Below are positions 44,426-53,517 of a DNA stretch of 64,000 bases, one piece after another. The stretch is from UBA4742 sp002403895. Lineage in GTDB: Bacteria; Actinomycetota; Acidimicrobiia; Acidimicrobiales; Acidimicrobilacustridaceae. The first letter of the stretch is position 1; each line of letters opens with the position of its first letter. The stretch covers positions 1-64,000 of the forward strand of contig DAISGD010000006.1 of NCBI GenBank assembly GCA_036823295.1, written 5' to 3'. Made by a program: the position numbers and the translations under genes. The notes below the pieces were generated by a model. It had not been told where the DNA came from. It saw nothing but the letters and a program-made list of their open reading frames with translations, and made no database searches.

Positions 44426-45226
44426 ATGTCTGACCGCTTCTCGGGCAACGAGGACATCACCTCGGGCCACCCCACCACCCGGAACCTCGCCCCCGCCCCT
44501 GCCCCGGGGCCCTCCGTCACGTTGCCGATCTCGGCCACCTACCCCTCGGAGGCCCGCCAACCCACCGCCTCGGTGGCCTACGGGCCCGACATCCCCACCG
44601 AGGCCCAGTTCCGCCTGCTCGGTAACCTCAAGGGCAGGCGGGTCCTGCAGCTCGGCTGTGGCTCGGGAGCCGAGGCCATCGCCATGGCCCGCCAGGGCGC
44701 CCGGGTCATCTCCGTGGACCCGTCACTCCACCGCATCGAGGTGGCTCGAGCCAACGCCGATGCCGCCGAGGTGAAGATCGAGCTCCACCAGTCCGACCTG
44801 GCTGAGTTGCCGTTCCTCCGGGCCGACTCCCTCGACTTGGCGCTCAGCGTGTACGCCCTGGCCAACGTCGATGATCTCGACCGGGTCTTCCGTCAGGTGC
44901 ACCGTGTGCTCCACACCGAATGCCACCTGGTGTTCTCCATGCCGCACGCCGCCTACGCCATGTTCGATCCCGACTCCGGCGACCCACCCACCGTGACCCG
45001 CTCGTACTTCAGCCGTTCGGCCCGCCCGTGGGCCACCGAGTCCGACCGCGGCGCCGACCTACCCCGCACCGTGGGAGAGCTCTTCACCAGCCTCGCCCGG
45101 ACGAACTTCCGGGTCGACACCATCCTCGAACCGGAGCCCGGCGGCAAGCGGAGCGCCTACTGGCAGGATGCCATGAGCTGGGCCCCCGCGACCCTGGTGA
45201 TCCGAGCCACCAAAGAAGGAATCTGA
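44426..45226 (+). CDS. class I SAM-dependent methyltransferase
   Basis: A 266-residue methyltransferase. Residues ~65-90 hold motif I, VLQLGCGSGAEAIAMARQGA, then VISVDPSLHRIEVA (acidic residue binding SAM ribose), SDLAELPFLRADSLDLALSVYAL and a C-terminal extension. An N-terminal Pro-rich stretch (LAPAPAPGPS) is unlike the core. Substrate unknown. It lies in the ino1 operon direction. Its stop codon is contained in the first copy of an 88-bp repeat. Confidence 0.88.
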   Translation: MSDRFSGNEDITSGHPTTRNLAPAPAPGPSVTLPISATYPSEARQPTASVAYGPDIPTEAQFRLLGNLKGRRVLQLGCGSGAEAIAMARQGARVISVDPSLHRIEVARANADAAEVKIELHQSDLAELPFLRADSLDLALSVYALANVDDLDRVFRQVHRVLHTECHLVFSMPHAAYAMFDPDSGDPPTVTRSYFSRSARPWATESDRGADLPRTVGELFTSLARTNFRVDTILEPEPGGKRSAYWQDAMSWAPATLVIRATKEGI

Positions 45227-45398
45227 CTGATTGGCCCTCCGGTCGGCAAGCCTCCCTGCGGGCGCTTCGCCGTCCGGGTGTCACGGTGCCCACTGCTCCG
45301 CCTGGCGGCTCTGACTGATTGGCCCTCCGGTCGGCAAGCCTCCCTGCGGGCGCTTCGCCATCCGGGTGTCACGGTGCCCACTGCTCCGCCTGGCGGCT
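45223..45398. repeat. 88-bp tandem duplication
   Basis: Two direct copies, 45223-45310 and 45311-45398, differing at one position (GCCGTCCGGG versus GCCATCCGGG). They lie between convergent methyltransferase and pcnA genes and include the methyltransferase stop. GC-rich inner segments could fold as hairpins, so the unit may act as a terminator. Confidence 0.85.
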
Positions 45399-45406
45399 TC
45401 GCAGCG

Positions 45407-46783
45407 TTACCCGCGCGTCTTCCACCAAGCGTCGAGACGGCGATAGGCCTCCTCCGTTCCCAGCGGACCCTCCTCCAGTCGAGCCTCCAACAGGAACTCG
45501 AGAGCGCTCCCCACGTCGCGGCCCGGGCTGATCCCCAGGCGGGCCATGATCTGATCGCCATCGAGATCGGGACGGATGGCCCGCAGCTCCTCCTTGGCCT
45601 CGAGTTCCACGATGCGTGCCTCGAGTTCATCCATGCGGCGACTCAACATCGCGGCCTTGCGCTCGTTGCGGGTGGTGCAATCGCACCGGGTCAAGTCGAT
45701 CAGCTGAGAGAGCAACGGGCCGGCGTCGCGCACGAAGCGGCGCACGGCGCTGTCGGTCCACCCCATCTGATAGGTGTGGAACCGGAGATGGAGGTACACC
45801 AGGCGGCTGACGGTTTCGACGTCCTCGTTCGGGTATTTCAGCGCCCGCATCCGGTCGCGGGCCATACGGGCCCCGACCACCTCGTGATGGTGGAAGCTGA
45901 CCCCGCCCTCGCCGATGGCCCGGGTGCGAGGCTTGCCCACATCGTGTAGCAGCGCGGCGAGCCGCACGATGCGTTCCCGGCGCGTCTTGGCCACCACGGC
46001 AATGGTGTGGTGCAGGACGTCCTTGTGGCGGTGGATCGGGTCCTGCTCGAGACGCATGGCCGGCAACTCGGGCAGGAAGTGATCGACCAGGCCGGTGTCG
46101 ACCAGGAACCACAAGCCCAGCGAAGGGTCCTCGGTCAACAGCAACTTGTCGAGCTCGTCGCGAATCCTCTCGGCCGACACGATGGCCAGACGGTCACCCA
46201 GCTCTTCTACCGCCGCCTCCAGGTCGGCGTCGGGCTTCAGGCCGTACCCGGCGATGAACCGCGCCGCCCGCAACATCCGCAGCGGGTCGTCGGTGAACGA
46301 CTCCTCCGGGCTGAGAGGGGTGCGCAGCGCTCCGGCGGCCAAGTCCGCGGCGCCCCCGAACGGATCGATGAGCTCGAGGTCGGGCACGGCGAGAGCCATG
46401 GCGTTGACCGTGAAGTCCCGGCGGGACAGGTCGGCCTCGATGGCGTCGCTGTAGACCACGTCGGGTTTGCGCGAATCGGGTGTGTAGACGTCGGCGCGGT
46501 GGGTGGTGATCTCGAACGCCCGACCGTTGTGACGACAGCCGATGGTGCCGAAGCGCTCGCCCGGGGTCCACACCGCATCCGCCCAACCGTTCACCAACCG
46601 TTTGATGTCAGTCGGTCGGGCATCGGTGGTGCAATCAATGTCGTCGTCGTCACCCAGGGCATCGCCCAACAGCAGGTCCCGTACGATCCCGCCGACGAGG
46701 TAGAGCCGCTTGCCGTCCGCCGCGAACCGTTCGGCGAGCGGCTGCACTTCGGCGAGGATGGGACGGAGGCGGTCAGGAATCAC
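45407..46783 (-). CDS. pcnA: CCA-adding/poly(A) polymerase family nucleotidyltransferase
   Basis: A 458-residue class II nucleotidyltransferase. The catalytic signature is LYLVGGIVRDLLLG, then DDDDIDCTTDARP with the metal-binding Asp pair, RRDFTVNAMALAV and DPLRMLRAARF. A C-terminal HD domain follows: LAALLHDVGKPRT and VSFHHHEVVGARMA. This domain order (nucleotidyltransferase, RNA-binding, HD) matches actinobacterial PcnA/CCA proteins (M. tuberculosis Rv3907c as recalled). It acts on tRNA 3' ends. The GTG at 46783 is used. Confidence 0.93.
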   Translation of the reverse strand: MIPDRLRPILAEVQPLAERFAADGKRLYLVGGIVRDLLLGDALGDDDDIDCTTDARPTDIKRLVNGWADAVWTPGERFGTIGCRHNGRAFEITTHRADVYTPDSRKPDVVYSDAIEADLSRRDFTVNAMALAVPDLELIDPFGGAADLAAGALRTPLSPEESFTDDPLRMLRAARFIAGYGLKPDADLEAAVEELGDRLAIVSAERIRDELDKLLLTEDPSLGLWFLVDTGLVDHFLPELPAMRLEQDPIHRHKDVLHHTIAVVAKTRRERIVRLAALLHDVGKPRTRAIGEGGVSFHHHEVVGARMARDRMRALKYPNEDVETVSRLVYLHLRFHTYQMGWTDSAVRRFVRDAGPLLSQLIDLTRCDCTTRNERKAAMLSRRMDELEARIVELEAKEELRAIRPDLDGDQIMARLGISPGRDVGSALEFLLEARLEEGPLGTEEAYRRLDAWWKTRG

Positions 46784-46835
46784 GGTCCGGAACGCTACCG
46801 GTGCGCGACCGGTGCCGACGAAGCCGATGGCCGAC

Positions 46836-47855
46836 CTAGGCCAGACCCGCCTCGTGGCGCCGCATCTGGACGGCTTCGACCACATGCCGGCCGGGTCCGC
46901 CGCTGGTCGCCGCCTCAGGCCGATAGTGCTCACCGCACATCGTGGCCAGGGCGGCGCCAGCCGACGCGGCGAGGCCCTCGAGGTCATAGCCGCCCTCGAG
47001 GAACACGATCTGGCGACCAGCGGGGACATACTCCCCCAGCACCCTGGTGAAATCGGCGAAATCGCCGGCCGACAGGCCGAGACCGGTGATGGGATCGCGG
47101 CGATGGCCATCGAAGCCCGCGGACACGAGGAGCCACGTCGGCCGCCACTGGTCGACCAAGGGGGCCAGCACGGTGTCCATGGCCGTCCGGTACACGTCGC
47201 CTGTCGCCCCCGAAGGAAGCGGGAAGTTGATGGTGGCGCCGTACCCGTCGTCCTCGCCCATCTCCGGCACCCCGCCCGTCCCGGGGTAGAGGGGGAACTC
47301 ATGGAACGAGACGTAGACCACATTGCCGTCGGCGTAGAAGACGTCCTGGGTGCCGTTGCCGTGGTGGGCGTCGTAGTCCACGATCAGGACCCGCTCCCCC
47401 CGGGCGGCGAGTACCTTGGCCGTGACGGCCACGTTGTTGAGCAAGCAGAAGCCCATCGACCGGGTGGGCGTGGCGTGGTGGCCGGGTGGGCGAACCGCGC
47501 AGAAGGCGATATCGCCCTCGCCCGCATCGAGACGGGACACCGCTTCGAGGCCGGCGCCGGCAGCCAGCAGCGCGGCGGCGTATGACGCTGGCACGGCAAC
47601 GGTGTCCGGATCCAGGTTCCCTCCGCCAGAGGAGGTGAAGGCAGCCAGGCGGTCGAGGAATCCACCCGGGTGCACCAGAGCGATCTCGCTCGCCGTCGCT
47701 GGTCGAGGGTTGAACGACACCAACGCCTCGCCGAGACCCGCCGCCTCGATCCCGGCCCTCACGGCCTGCAACCGAGCGGGTCGCTCGGGATGGAACGGAC
47801 CCGTGTCATGGGCCAAGAACTGGGGGTGCGTCGTGAAGAGGACGGCCACGTCCAC
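46836..47855 (-). CDS. histone deacetylase family protein
   Basis: A 339-residue arginase-fold amidohydrolase. The zinc and active-site motifs are VRPPGHHATPTRSMGFCLLNN, VLIVDYDAHHGNGTQDVF (the D-x-H), FPLYPGTG and LVSAGFDGHRRDPI. Such bacterial proteins deacetylate polyamines, acetoin-related compounds or acetyl-lysine; the substrate is unknown. The GTG start at 47855 precedes HPERPARLQAVRAG; the open frame further upstream has no homology. Confidence 0.9.
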   Translation of the reverse strand: MDVAVLFTTHPQFLAHDTGPFHPERPARLQAVRAGIEAAGLGEALVSFNPRPATASEIALVHPGGFLDRLAAFTSSGGGNLDPDTVAVPASYAAALLAAGAGLEAVSRLDAGEGDIAFCAVRPPGHHATPTRSMGFCLLNNVAVTAKVLAARGERVLIVDYDAHHGNGTQDVFYADGNVVYVSFHEFPLYPGTGGVPEMGEDDGYGATINFPLPSGATGDVYRTAMDTVLAPLVDQWRPTWLLVSAGFDGHRRDPITGLGLSAGDFADFTRVLGEYVPAGRQIVFLEGGYDLEGLAASAGAALATMCGEHYRPEAATSGGPGRHVVEAVQMRRHEAGLA

Positions 47856-47969
47856 ACGGTACTGCCCTGCCCGGTCGAGACGAGGGTCGTATCCTCGACC
47901 TCTGGACGCGGCCCGATGGGTCACGATCGCACGGCGCGGCAACCGGCGCGCGCCCGAACAGGACCTCGA

Positions 47970-48689
47970 ATGGGCAGGCTCGACACGGTGCAATGGGGCA
48001 CGGACCGACTTCGCGTCGGTCCCTGGCGTGGTGACGCGCACATCGCCTACATCGCGCCGATCCCCGGCCAGCCCCCCTCCGTCGGCGCGGTGGGCGAATG
48101 CCTCCGACTCCTGGCCGGTCGCGGCTTCCGCTCCGCGCTCACTTCCGCGTTGACGCCCGCTGAACAAGACGCCTTCCTCGATCTGCACTTCACCATCCAC
48201 GAGCACCTCCACCTGCTCCGCCGCCCCCTCGACCGGCCGGTCACCCCGCCCTCGGTCCCCACCCGACGGGGTCGGCGCGGCGACCGCGCTGGCGTCCTCG
48301 AGGTAGACCACCGCTCGTTCAGCCCGTTCTGGCGCTTCGACCAGGCCGGTCTGAATGACGCCCGGGAAGCCACTCCGGCATCGCGCTACCGGGTGATCGA
48401 TGACGCCGGACTGGTGGTCGGCTACGCGGTGACCGGTCGCGCCGGGCCGATCAGCTACCTCCAGCGCCTGGCCGTGCGTCCGGAACGTCAGGGCCAAGGA
48501 CTCGGGACCAGCCTCACGCTCGATGCCCTGCGATGGGCCCAGCGACGCGGAGCCCGCTCGATGCTGGTCAACACCCAGGAACGCAACCGCTTGGCGTTGT
48601 CGCTCTACGAGCACCTCGGCTTCGTGCTCGAACGTGACGGCTTGGACGTGCTCGAGCGCCCGCTAGCCGACGTCGGGGCGTCGCCATGA
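47970..48689 (+). CDS. GNAT family acetyltransferase
   Basis: A 239-residue protein. Residues ~130-230 form a GNAT domain: LQRLAVRPERQGQGLGTSL is the acetyl-CoA-binding motif A (R/Q-x2-G-x-G/A), and VNTQERNRLALSLYEHLGF is motif B. The N-terminal ~100 residues are unlike the domain. Its stop overlaps the start of the DUF6049 gene by four bases, so the two are coupled. Its target is unknown. Confidence 0.85.
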   Translation: MGRLDTVQWGTDRLRVGPWRGDAHIAYIAPIPGQPPSVGAVGECLRLLAGRGFRSALTSALTPAEQDAFLDLHFTIHEHLHLLRRPLDRPVTPPSVPTRRGRRGDRAGVLEVDHRSFSPFWRFDQAGLNDAREATPASRYRVIDDAGLVVGYAVTGRAGPISYLQRLAVRPERQGQGLGTSLTLDALRWAQRRGARSMLVNTQERNRLALSLYEHLGFVLERDGLDVLERPLADVGASP

Positions 48690-50854
48690 GCCAACCTCAG
48701 CGCCGCCACGTCGTCGCCACCGCGGCAGCCATCGTCGTCGCTCTTCTCGTGCTGGCTCCGGCAGGGTCGGCCCAGACGGGGACCACCTCCACCACTCCCT
48801 CCACCGCCTCCGGCTCGGACACCCCGCTCACCCTCACCACCCAGAGCGGTTGGGTGTCGCCCATGGGCACCTTCAAGATCAGCCTCCGGGTCGGCGCCCT
48901 CCCCGCCGACGCGCAGATCGTGGCCCGCCTCTACTCCCGGGTGACCACCCCGGCGCGCCTGGCCCAGACCGGCCGGGGCGACGGGCTAGGCGGACCCATT
49001 CAGCCATCGATCCTGGTACCGGTCAGCCAGGCCCAACGCACCGGCGACGAGCTCGATCTCAGCTTTCCCATCGTGTCGTCGGGGGAGGTCCCTCCCTACG
49101 GCTTCCACATCGGAACCGCTGGCGTGTACCCGATGTCGTTTGGGGTGGTGGGGGCCGACGGCCAGGAGACCGGTCGGGTGGTCACCCACCTGATCCGGCT
49201 CCCCCCACAGGGGACTGGCCAAACCCCACTTGCCGTCGCCCTCGTCGTTCCCGTCCAGGCTGCCGTGAGCCACGATCCGACGGGGGCCAGCGCCATCGAC
49301 CCCGACACGCTCGTTGGCCTGCAGGGGCTCATCGGGGAGTTGAACCGGCAACCGTCGGTGCCGCTCACCCTGACTCCTACCCCCGAGACCGTCGACGCCC
49401 TGGCCGAGCGCGACCGCTCGACTGGGGCGGCACCGTTGGTCGCGTCGCTGGCCATGGCATCGGGCACCGGGCGCCAAGTCATCAACAACACCTACGTGAA
49501 CGTGGACCGAGGGGCCTGGGTCAGCCAGGGGCTCAGCGCCGCTCTGGGTGCCCAGTTCGACGCCGGAGCGGCGGCACTGAGCTCGCAGCTCGCCACGGCC
49601 CTCGACCGCCGGACGTTGGTGGTCGACCCCACCACCACTCCTGAAGTCCTCACCGAGCAGGTCGGGCGAGCCACGGGGATCGCCATCGTGCCCAGTGACC
49701 TCCTCGCCCCGATCGATGGCCGCAACAACGATGAGGCCCTCACCCAGACCTTCGACCTGACCTCGAGCAACGGGGACCGGATCCCGGCAGTGGGCGCCGA
49801 TTCACGGCTCTCTCGTCGCTTGGTGGAAGGGGACAACCCGGCGTTCGCCGCTCACGAGGTGCTGGCCGAACTGGCACTTCTCTCCCTCGACCAGTCGCGC
49901 TATCAACCGTGCCTCCTGTCCGCGAGTGATGCTCCGGGGTGCAGTCGCGGCCTCGCCCTCGAGTTGCCCTCCTTGGCCGCCGCCGCCGAACCGGCGGTCA
50001 CCGTGCTGCTCGACGCGTTCGCCGATCGCGACGGCACCGGCGGGTCGCCAACCGCCACACCCGGTACGCCTCTGGCCAGCGCGGTCAGGGTCAACGACCT
50101 CCTGGGGGTGGTCGATCGGGCCTCGGCCAGCTTCCGCACCCGCTCGTCGGGCGGAGCCGTGCTGGTGCGCGAACTGGTGGCCACCAACCCCGCTTCGCTC
50201 GGCACCTACCCCGCTGATCTGCGCTCCGTGACAAGCGAGGTCGCCGGGTTCCGGTCGATGCTCTTGCCCCGGGACCCGAAAGGGTCCGATATCGCCACCT
50301 CGCTCGAGGAGGTGGTGCTGTGTTCCGGGGCCGTGGGCTTCGATGAGGCCACTCAGGCCAGCTACCTGGATGGGGCACGGTCCACCCTGCACACGCAGCT
50401 CTCGCTCATCACCGCGCCCGATCAAGTGGTGGTGACCCTTACGTCGAGTCAGGCCCGGGTTCCCCTCAGCATCAACAACGCTCTCGACTACCCGGTCAAG
50501 GTGGCCCTCCGCCTGTCCAGCGCCAAACTCGAATTTCCCGAGGGAAGCACCAAAACCGTCGAGCTCGCCCCCAGCCAGCCGACGCGCATCGAGATCCCTG
50601 TGCAGACCCGGGCCTCGGGCTCGTTCCCCCTCGTCGTCACGGTGTGGTCACCCGATGGCGCAGTATCGATCGCCGCCACCCGCTTCACTGTCCGCTCCAC
50701 CGCCGTGTCAGGCGTCGGCCTGGCCCTGACCATCACCGCCGGGCTCTTCCTCGTGCTGTGGTGGGCCCGGCACTTCCGCAAGGCCCGTCGCGACAAGCGC
50801 CTCGTGGCCTCGGCCCATCCGGTTCTGCGCGAGAGCCCCACCGACACCCCATGA
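48686..50854 (+). CDS. DUF6049 family exported membrane-anchored protein
   Basis: A 722-residue protein. An N-terminal signal peptide (VVATAAAIVVALLVLAPAGSA), a large extracytoplasmic part rich in beta structure, and a C-terminal membrane helix (GVGLALTITAGLFLVLWW) followed by basic residues. The position (after pcnA, before the kinase/sigma genes) matches Rv3909 of M. tuberculosis, a member of this family of unknown function. It is probably involved in envelope construction through its MurJ/kinase neighbours; that is inference from synteny. Confidence 0.8.
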   Translation: MSQPQRRHVVATAAAIVVALLVLAPAGSAQTGTTSTTPSTASGSDTPLTLTTQSGWVSPMGTFKISLRVGALPADAQIVARLYSRVTTPARLAQTGRGDGLGGPIQPSILVPVSQAQRTGDELDLSFPIVSSGEVPPYGFHIGTAGVYPMSFGVVGADGQETGRVVTHLIRLPPQGTGQTPLAVALVVPVQAAVSHDPTGASAIDPDTLVGLQGLIGELNRQPSVPLTLTPTPETVDALAERDRSTGAAPLVASLAMASGTGRQVINNTYVNVDRGAWVSQGLSAALGAQFDAGAAALSSQLATALDRRTLVVDPTTTPEVLTEQVGRATGIAIVPSDLLAPIDGRNNDEALTQTFDLTSSNGDRIPAVGADSRLSRRLVEGDNPAFAAHEVLAELALLSLDQSRYQPCLLSASDAPGCSRGLALELPSLAAAAEPAVTVLLDAFADRDGTGGSPTATPGTPLASAVRVNDLLGVVDRASASFRTRSSGGAVLVRELVATNPASLGTYPADLRSVTSEVAGFRSMLLPRDPKGSDIATSLEEVVLCSGAVGFDEATQASYLDGARSTLHTQLSLITAPDQVVVTLTSSQARVPLSINNALDYPVKVALRLSSAKLEFPEGSTKTVELAPSQPTRIEIPVQTRASGSFPLVVTVWSPDGAVSIAATRFTVRSTAVSGVGLALTITAGLFLVLWWARHFRKARRDKRLVASAHPVLRESPTDTP

Positions 50855-51023
50855 AACAGTCCGGCGGACGATCCGGGCCCTGGAACGTAACGCTCGGACG
50901 AGTCGAACGGTCCACCCTGGAACCGTCGCGAAGACGTCCAGACCAGCCGCCGACCCTCGACCCATCCGGGCACCGAAGGGCCATCCACTACGCTCCGCCG
51001 CGAGCGACCGAACGAGGGGGACC

Positions 51024-51869
51024 ATGTCCGGAGTACGCATCGTCACTGATAGCGCCTGTGATCTGACCAGCGGCGAGGCCAGCGACCTCGGCATCGAGAT
51101 CGTGCCTCTGAGCATCCGGTTCGGGTCCCAGGAGTTCACCGATCGCGAGGACCTCAGCGTCGAGGAGTTCTACCGCCGCATGGCCGAGTCGTCCGACCTC
51201 CCCGCGACGGCGGCGCCATCGCCCGGCGCCTTCGAGGAGGCCTTCCGGCGCGCCGCTGCCACCGGGGCCGATGCCGTGGTGTGCATCACTTTGTCGGGTG
51301 GTCTGTCGGCCACCATCGAATCCGCCCACAACGCGGCCCGCTCATTGGAAGGCGAGATCGATGTGCGGGTGGTTGACAGCCGGACGCTGACCGCGGGCCA
51401 GGGGACGGTCGTCCGCCAGGCGGCCTTGGCGGCCCAGGACGGGGCATCGGTGGACGACGTCTTGGTCCTCGTCGATGACTTGGTGGCCCGCACGCGGGTG
51501 TACGCCGCGCTCGACACCCTCGACAACCTGAAGAAGGGCGGCCGCATCGGCGGTGCAGCCCACCTGGTCGGGTCCATGCTCTCCATCAAGCCACTCATCA
51601 ACGTCACGGGCGGCACGGTCGAAGAAGCGAGCAAGCAGCGGACCCGCAAGAAGGCTTTTGCGTGGCTGCGCGATCAACTCTACAAGGAGCAGGGCGTCAC
51701 CCATCTGTCCGTCTACGACGGTGAGGCGCCCGACGTCGGCGAGTTCCTCGAGCTCATCGCTGACCGTTTCCCGGCCGACCAGATCCACACGGGGCGGATC
51801 GGCGCGGTCATCGGGGCCCACGGGGGTCCCCGCGTTCTGGGGATCTGCTACGTGGTTGAGGGGCACTGA
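51024..51869 (+). CDS. DegV family protein (fatty-acid binding)
   Basis: A 281-residue DegV/FakB-like protein. The opening SGVRIVTDSACDLTSGEASDLGIEIVPLSIRFG, TAAPSPGAFEEAF, the SGGLSATIESAHNAA segment and LDTLDNLKKGGRIGGAAHLVGSMLSIKPLI are all family landmarks. Members bind one fatty acid and in Firmicutes hand it to a kinase; the partner here is unknown. The ATG at 51024 follows GAGGGGG. It sits where mycobacteria carry mviN. Confidence 0.92.
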   Translation: MSGVRIVTDSACDLTSGEASDLGIEIVPLSIRFGSQEFTDREDLSVEEFYRRMAESSDLPATAAPSPGAFEEAFRRAAATGADAVVCITLSGGLSATIESAHNAARSLEGEIDVRVVDSRTLTAGQGTVVRQAALAAQDGASVDDVLVLVDDLVARTRVYAALDTLDNLKKGGRIGGAAHLVGSMLSIKPLINVTGGTVEEASKQRTRKKAFAWLRDQLYKEQGVTHLSVYDGEAPDVGEFLELIADRFPADQIHTGRIGAVIGAHGGPRVLGICYVVEGH

Positions 51870-51921
51870 CCCGACCACCTGCCCGGGGGGCGCTGGGTCC
51901 GCCCGCTACCGTTGGGACGCC

Positions 51922-53517
51922 GTGCCCGACACCCCACTCGCCCACCAGCCGCCACCCAGTTCGTTCCAGGCGGGACGACTGATCGTCGGCCGATACCAGC
52001 TCGAGCACCGCATCGCCAGCGGCGGGATGGCTGAGGTCTGGCAGGCCGCCGACGAGGTCCTGGGCCGGCAGGTAGCGGTCAAGATCCTGCACCCGTACCT
52101 GGCGGCGGATGACACGTTCGTGGTCCGCTTCCGCACCGAGGCGATCGCGGCGGCGCGCCTCCACCACCATGGCATCGTCGCCATCTACGACACTGGGCAC
52201 GAGCACGGGGCCGAGGCCATCGTCATGGAACTCGTGCGGGGGGAGACCCTGCGCCACGAACTCGATGCCCGGGGGTTCCTCGACCCAGCCGAGGTCGTTC
52301 AGATCGGTGCACAGGTCGCCGATGCCCTCGCTGCTGCCCACCGGGCCGGGCTCATTCATCGCGACATCAAACCGGGCAACATCTTGTTGTGCCCCGACGA
52401 CCGGGTCATGGTCACCGACTTCGGGATCGCCAAGTTCCGCGATGACCCCGACCTGACCCAAGCAGGCACGATGTTGGGAACGGTGAAGTACCTCTCTCCC
52501 GAACAGGTCCGAGGGGAGCCGGTCGACGGCCGGACCGACATCTACGCCTTGGGGGTGGTGCTCTTCGAGGCGCTCTGTTCCCGGCCACCCTTCGTCGGTG
52601 ACACCCCCGCCTCCACCGCTCTCGCTCGGCTCAACCAGGTACCCCCGCGTCCCCGCCAACTGCGACCGACCATCCCCACTGGGCTCGACGCCGTGATCAC
52701 CCGCTGCCTTCAACTCGACCCCGGGGACCGCTATGAATCAGCCGACGAGCTCCGGGCCGCACTACTCGAGCCCCGGATCCTGCGTGGGGATGACGATCTC
52801 ACGATCACCGTGGCGTCCGACCCGACGTCGTCATGGGTTCGGGACCCACCGGCGTCGGCCTTGTCCGGCGTCGCGGCGGCGGCGCCTGAGGCTCCGGCCG
52901 AGCGGCCATCGCACGCCGTATGGATTCGGCCGGTAATGGTCGGCGCCTGCATCGTCGGCGCCATCGCGCTCGCCCTGGTGCTGCTGAACCGCAGCGAACT
53001 CGGCCATCGGCTCCTCGACTGGGGTACCCAGGCGGCCCATGATGTCGCCCCCGATCCACCCCAGACGAGCGGCCCGCTCACGCTGAACATCGCCTCCGTC
53101 GCCAGCTTCGATCCGGAAGGACGGGGCCCGCCTGGGGAGAACGACGCCCAACTGAAGCTCGCCATCGACGGCGACGACGCCACCGGTTGGTTCACCGAGA
53201 GCTACGACCAGCGCACCTTCGGCATCAAGACCGGGGTGGGAGTCATCCTTTCGTTAGATCGGGCGACCGCACTCCAAGAGCTCGTCGTCCAGTCACCCAC
53301 CCAGGGCTGGAGCGCCTCGGTGTACGTGGCCGACGAGCCGGGCGCCACCCTCGGTGACTGGGGCGAACCAGTGGACGAGCAGTCCACCATCGCCGGCGGC
53401 ACGACCTTTCACCTCCACGGTCGAACAGGGCACCGCGTGTTGCTGTGGATCACCGACCTCGGGAGCGGTCCTTCCCGGGTGCGGGCGGAGCTGGACGAGC
53501 TGAGCCTCCGTGGCTGA
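51922..53517 (+). CDS. receptor-like serine/threonine protein kinase with extracellular jelly-roll domain
   Basis: A 531-residue protein. Residues ~22-285 are a Hanks-type kinase with all catalytic elements: GGM glycine loop, VAVKIL (Lys54), LIHRDIKPGNILL (Asp148), VTDFGIAKF (Asp166) and GTVKYLSPEQV. A linker, one membrane helix (~334-356) and an extracytoplasmic domain follow: NIASVASFDPEG, AIDGDDATGWFTE, GVGVILSLDRATAL, SPTQGWSASVYV. The last part resembles the extracellular domain of mycobacterial MviN (recalled, not searched), whose pseudokinase shares this order. GTG start; eight-base overlap with the sigma-factor gene. Confidence 0.9.
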   Translation: MPDTPLAHQPPPSSFQAGRLIVGRYQLEHRIASGGMAEVWQAADEVLGRQVAVKILHPYLAADDTFVVRFRTEAIAAARLHHHGIVAIYDTGHEHGAEAIVMELVRGETLRHELDARGFLDPAEVVQIGAQVADALAAAHRAGLIHRDIKPGNILLCPDDRVMVTDFGIAKFRDDPDLTQAGTMLGTVKYLSPEQVRGEPVDGRTDIYALGVVLFEALCSRPPFVGDTPASTALARLNQVPPRPRQLRPTIPTGLDAVITRCLQLDPGDRYESADELRAALLEPRILRGDDDLTITVASDPTSSWVRDPPASALSGVAAAAPEAPAERPSHAVWIRPVMVGACIVGAIALALVLLNRSELGHRLLDWGTQAAHDVAPDPPQTSGPLTLNIASVASFDPEGRGPPGENDAQLKLAIDGDDATGWFTESYDQRTFGIKTGVGVILSLDRATALQELVVQSPTQGWSASVYVADEPGATLGDWGEPVDEQSTIAGGTTFHLHGRTGHRVLLWITDLGSGPSRVRAELDELSLRG

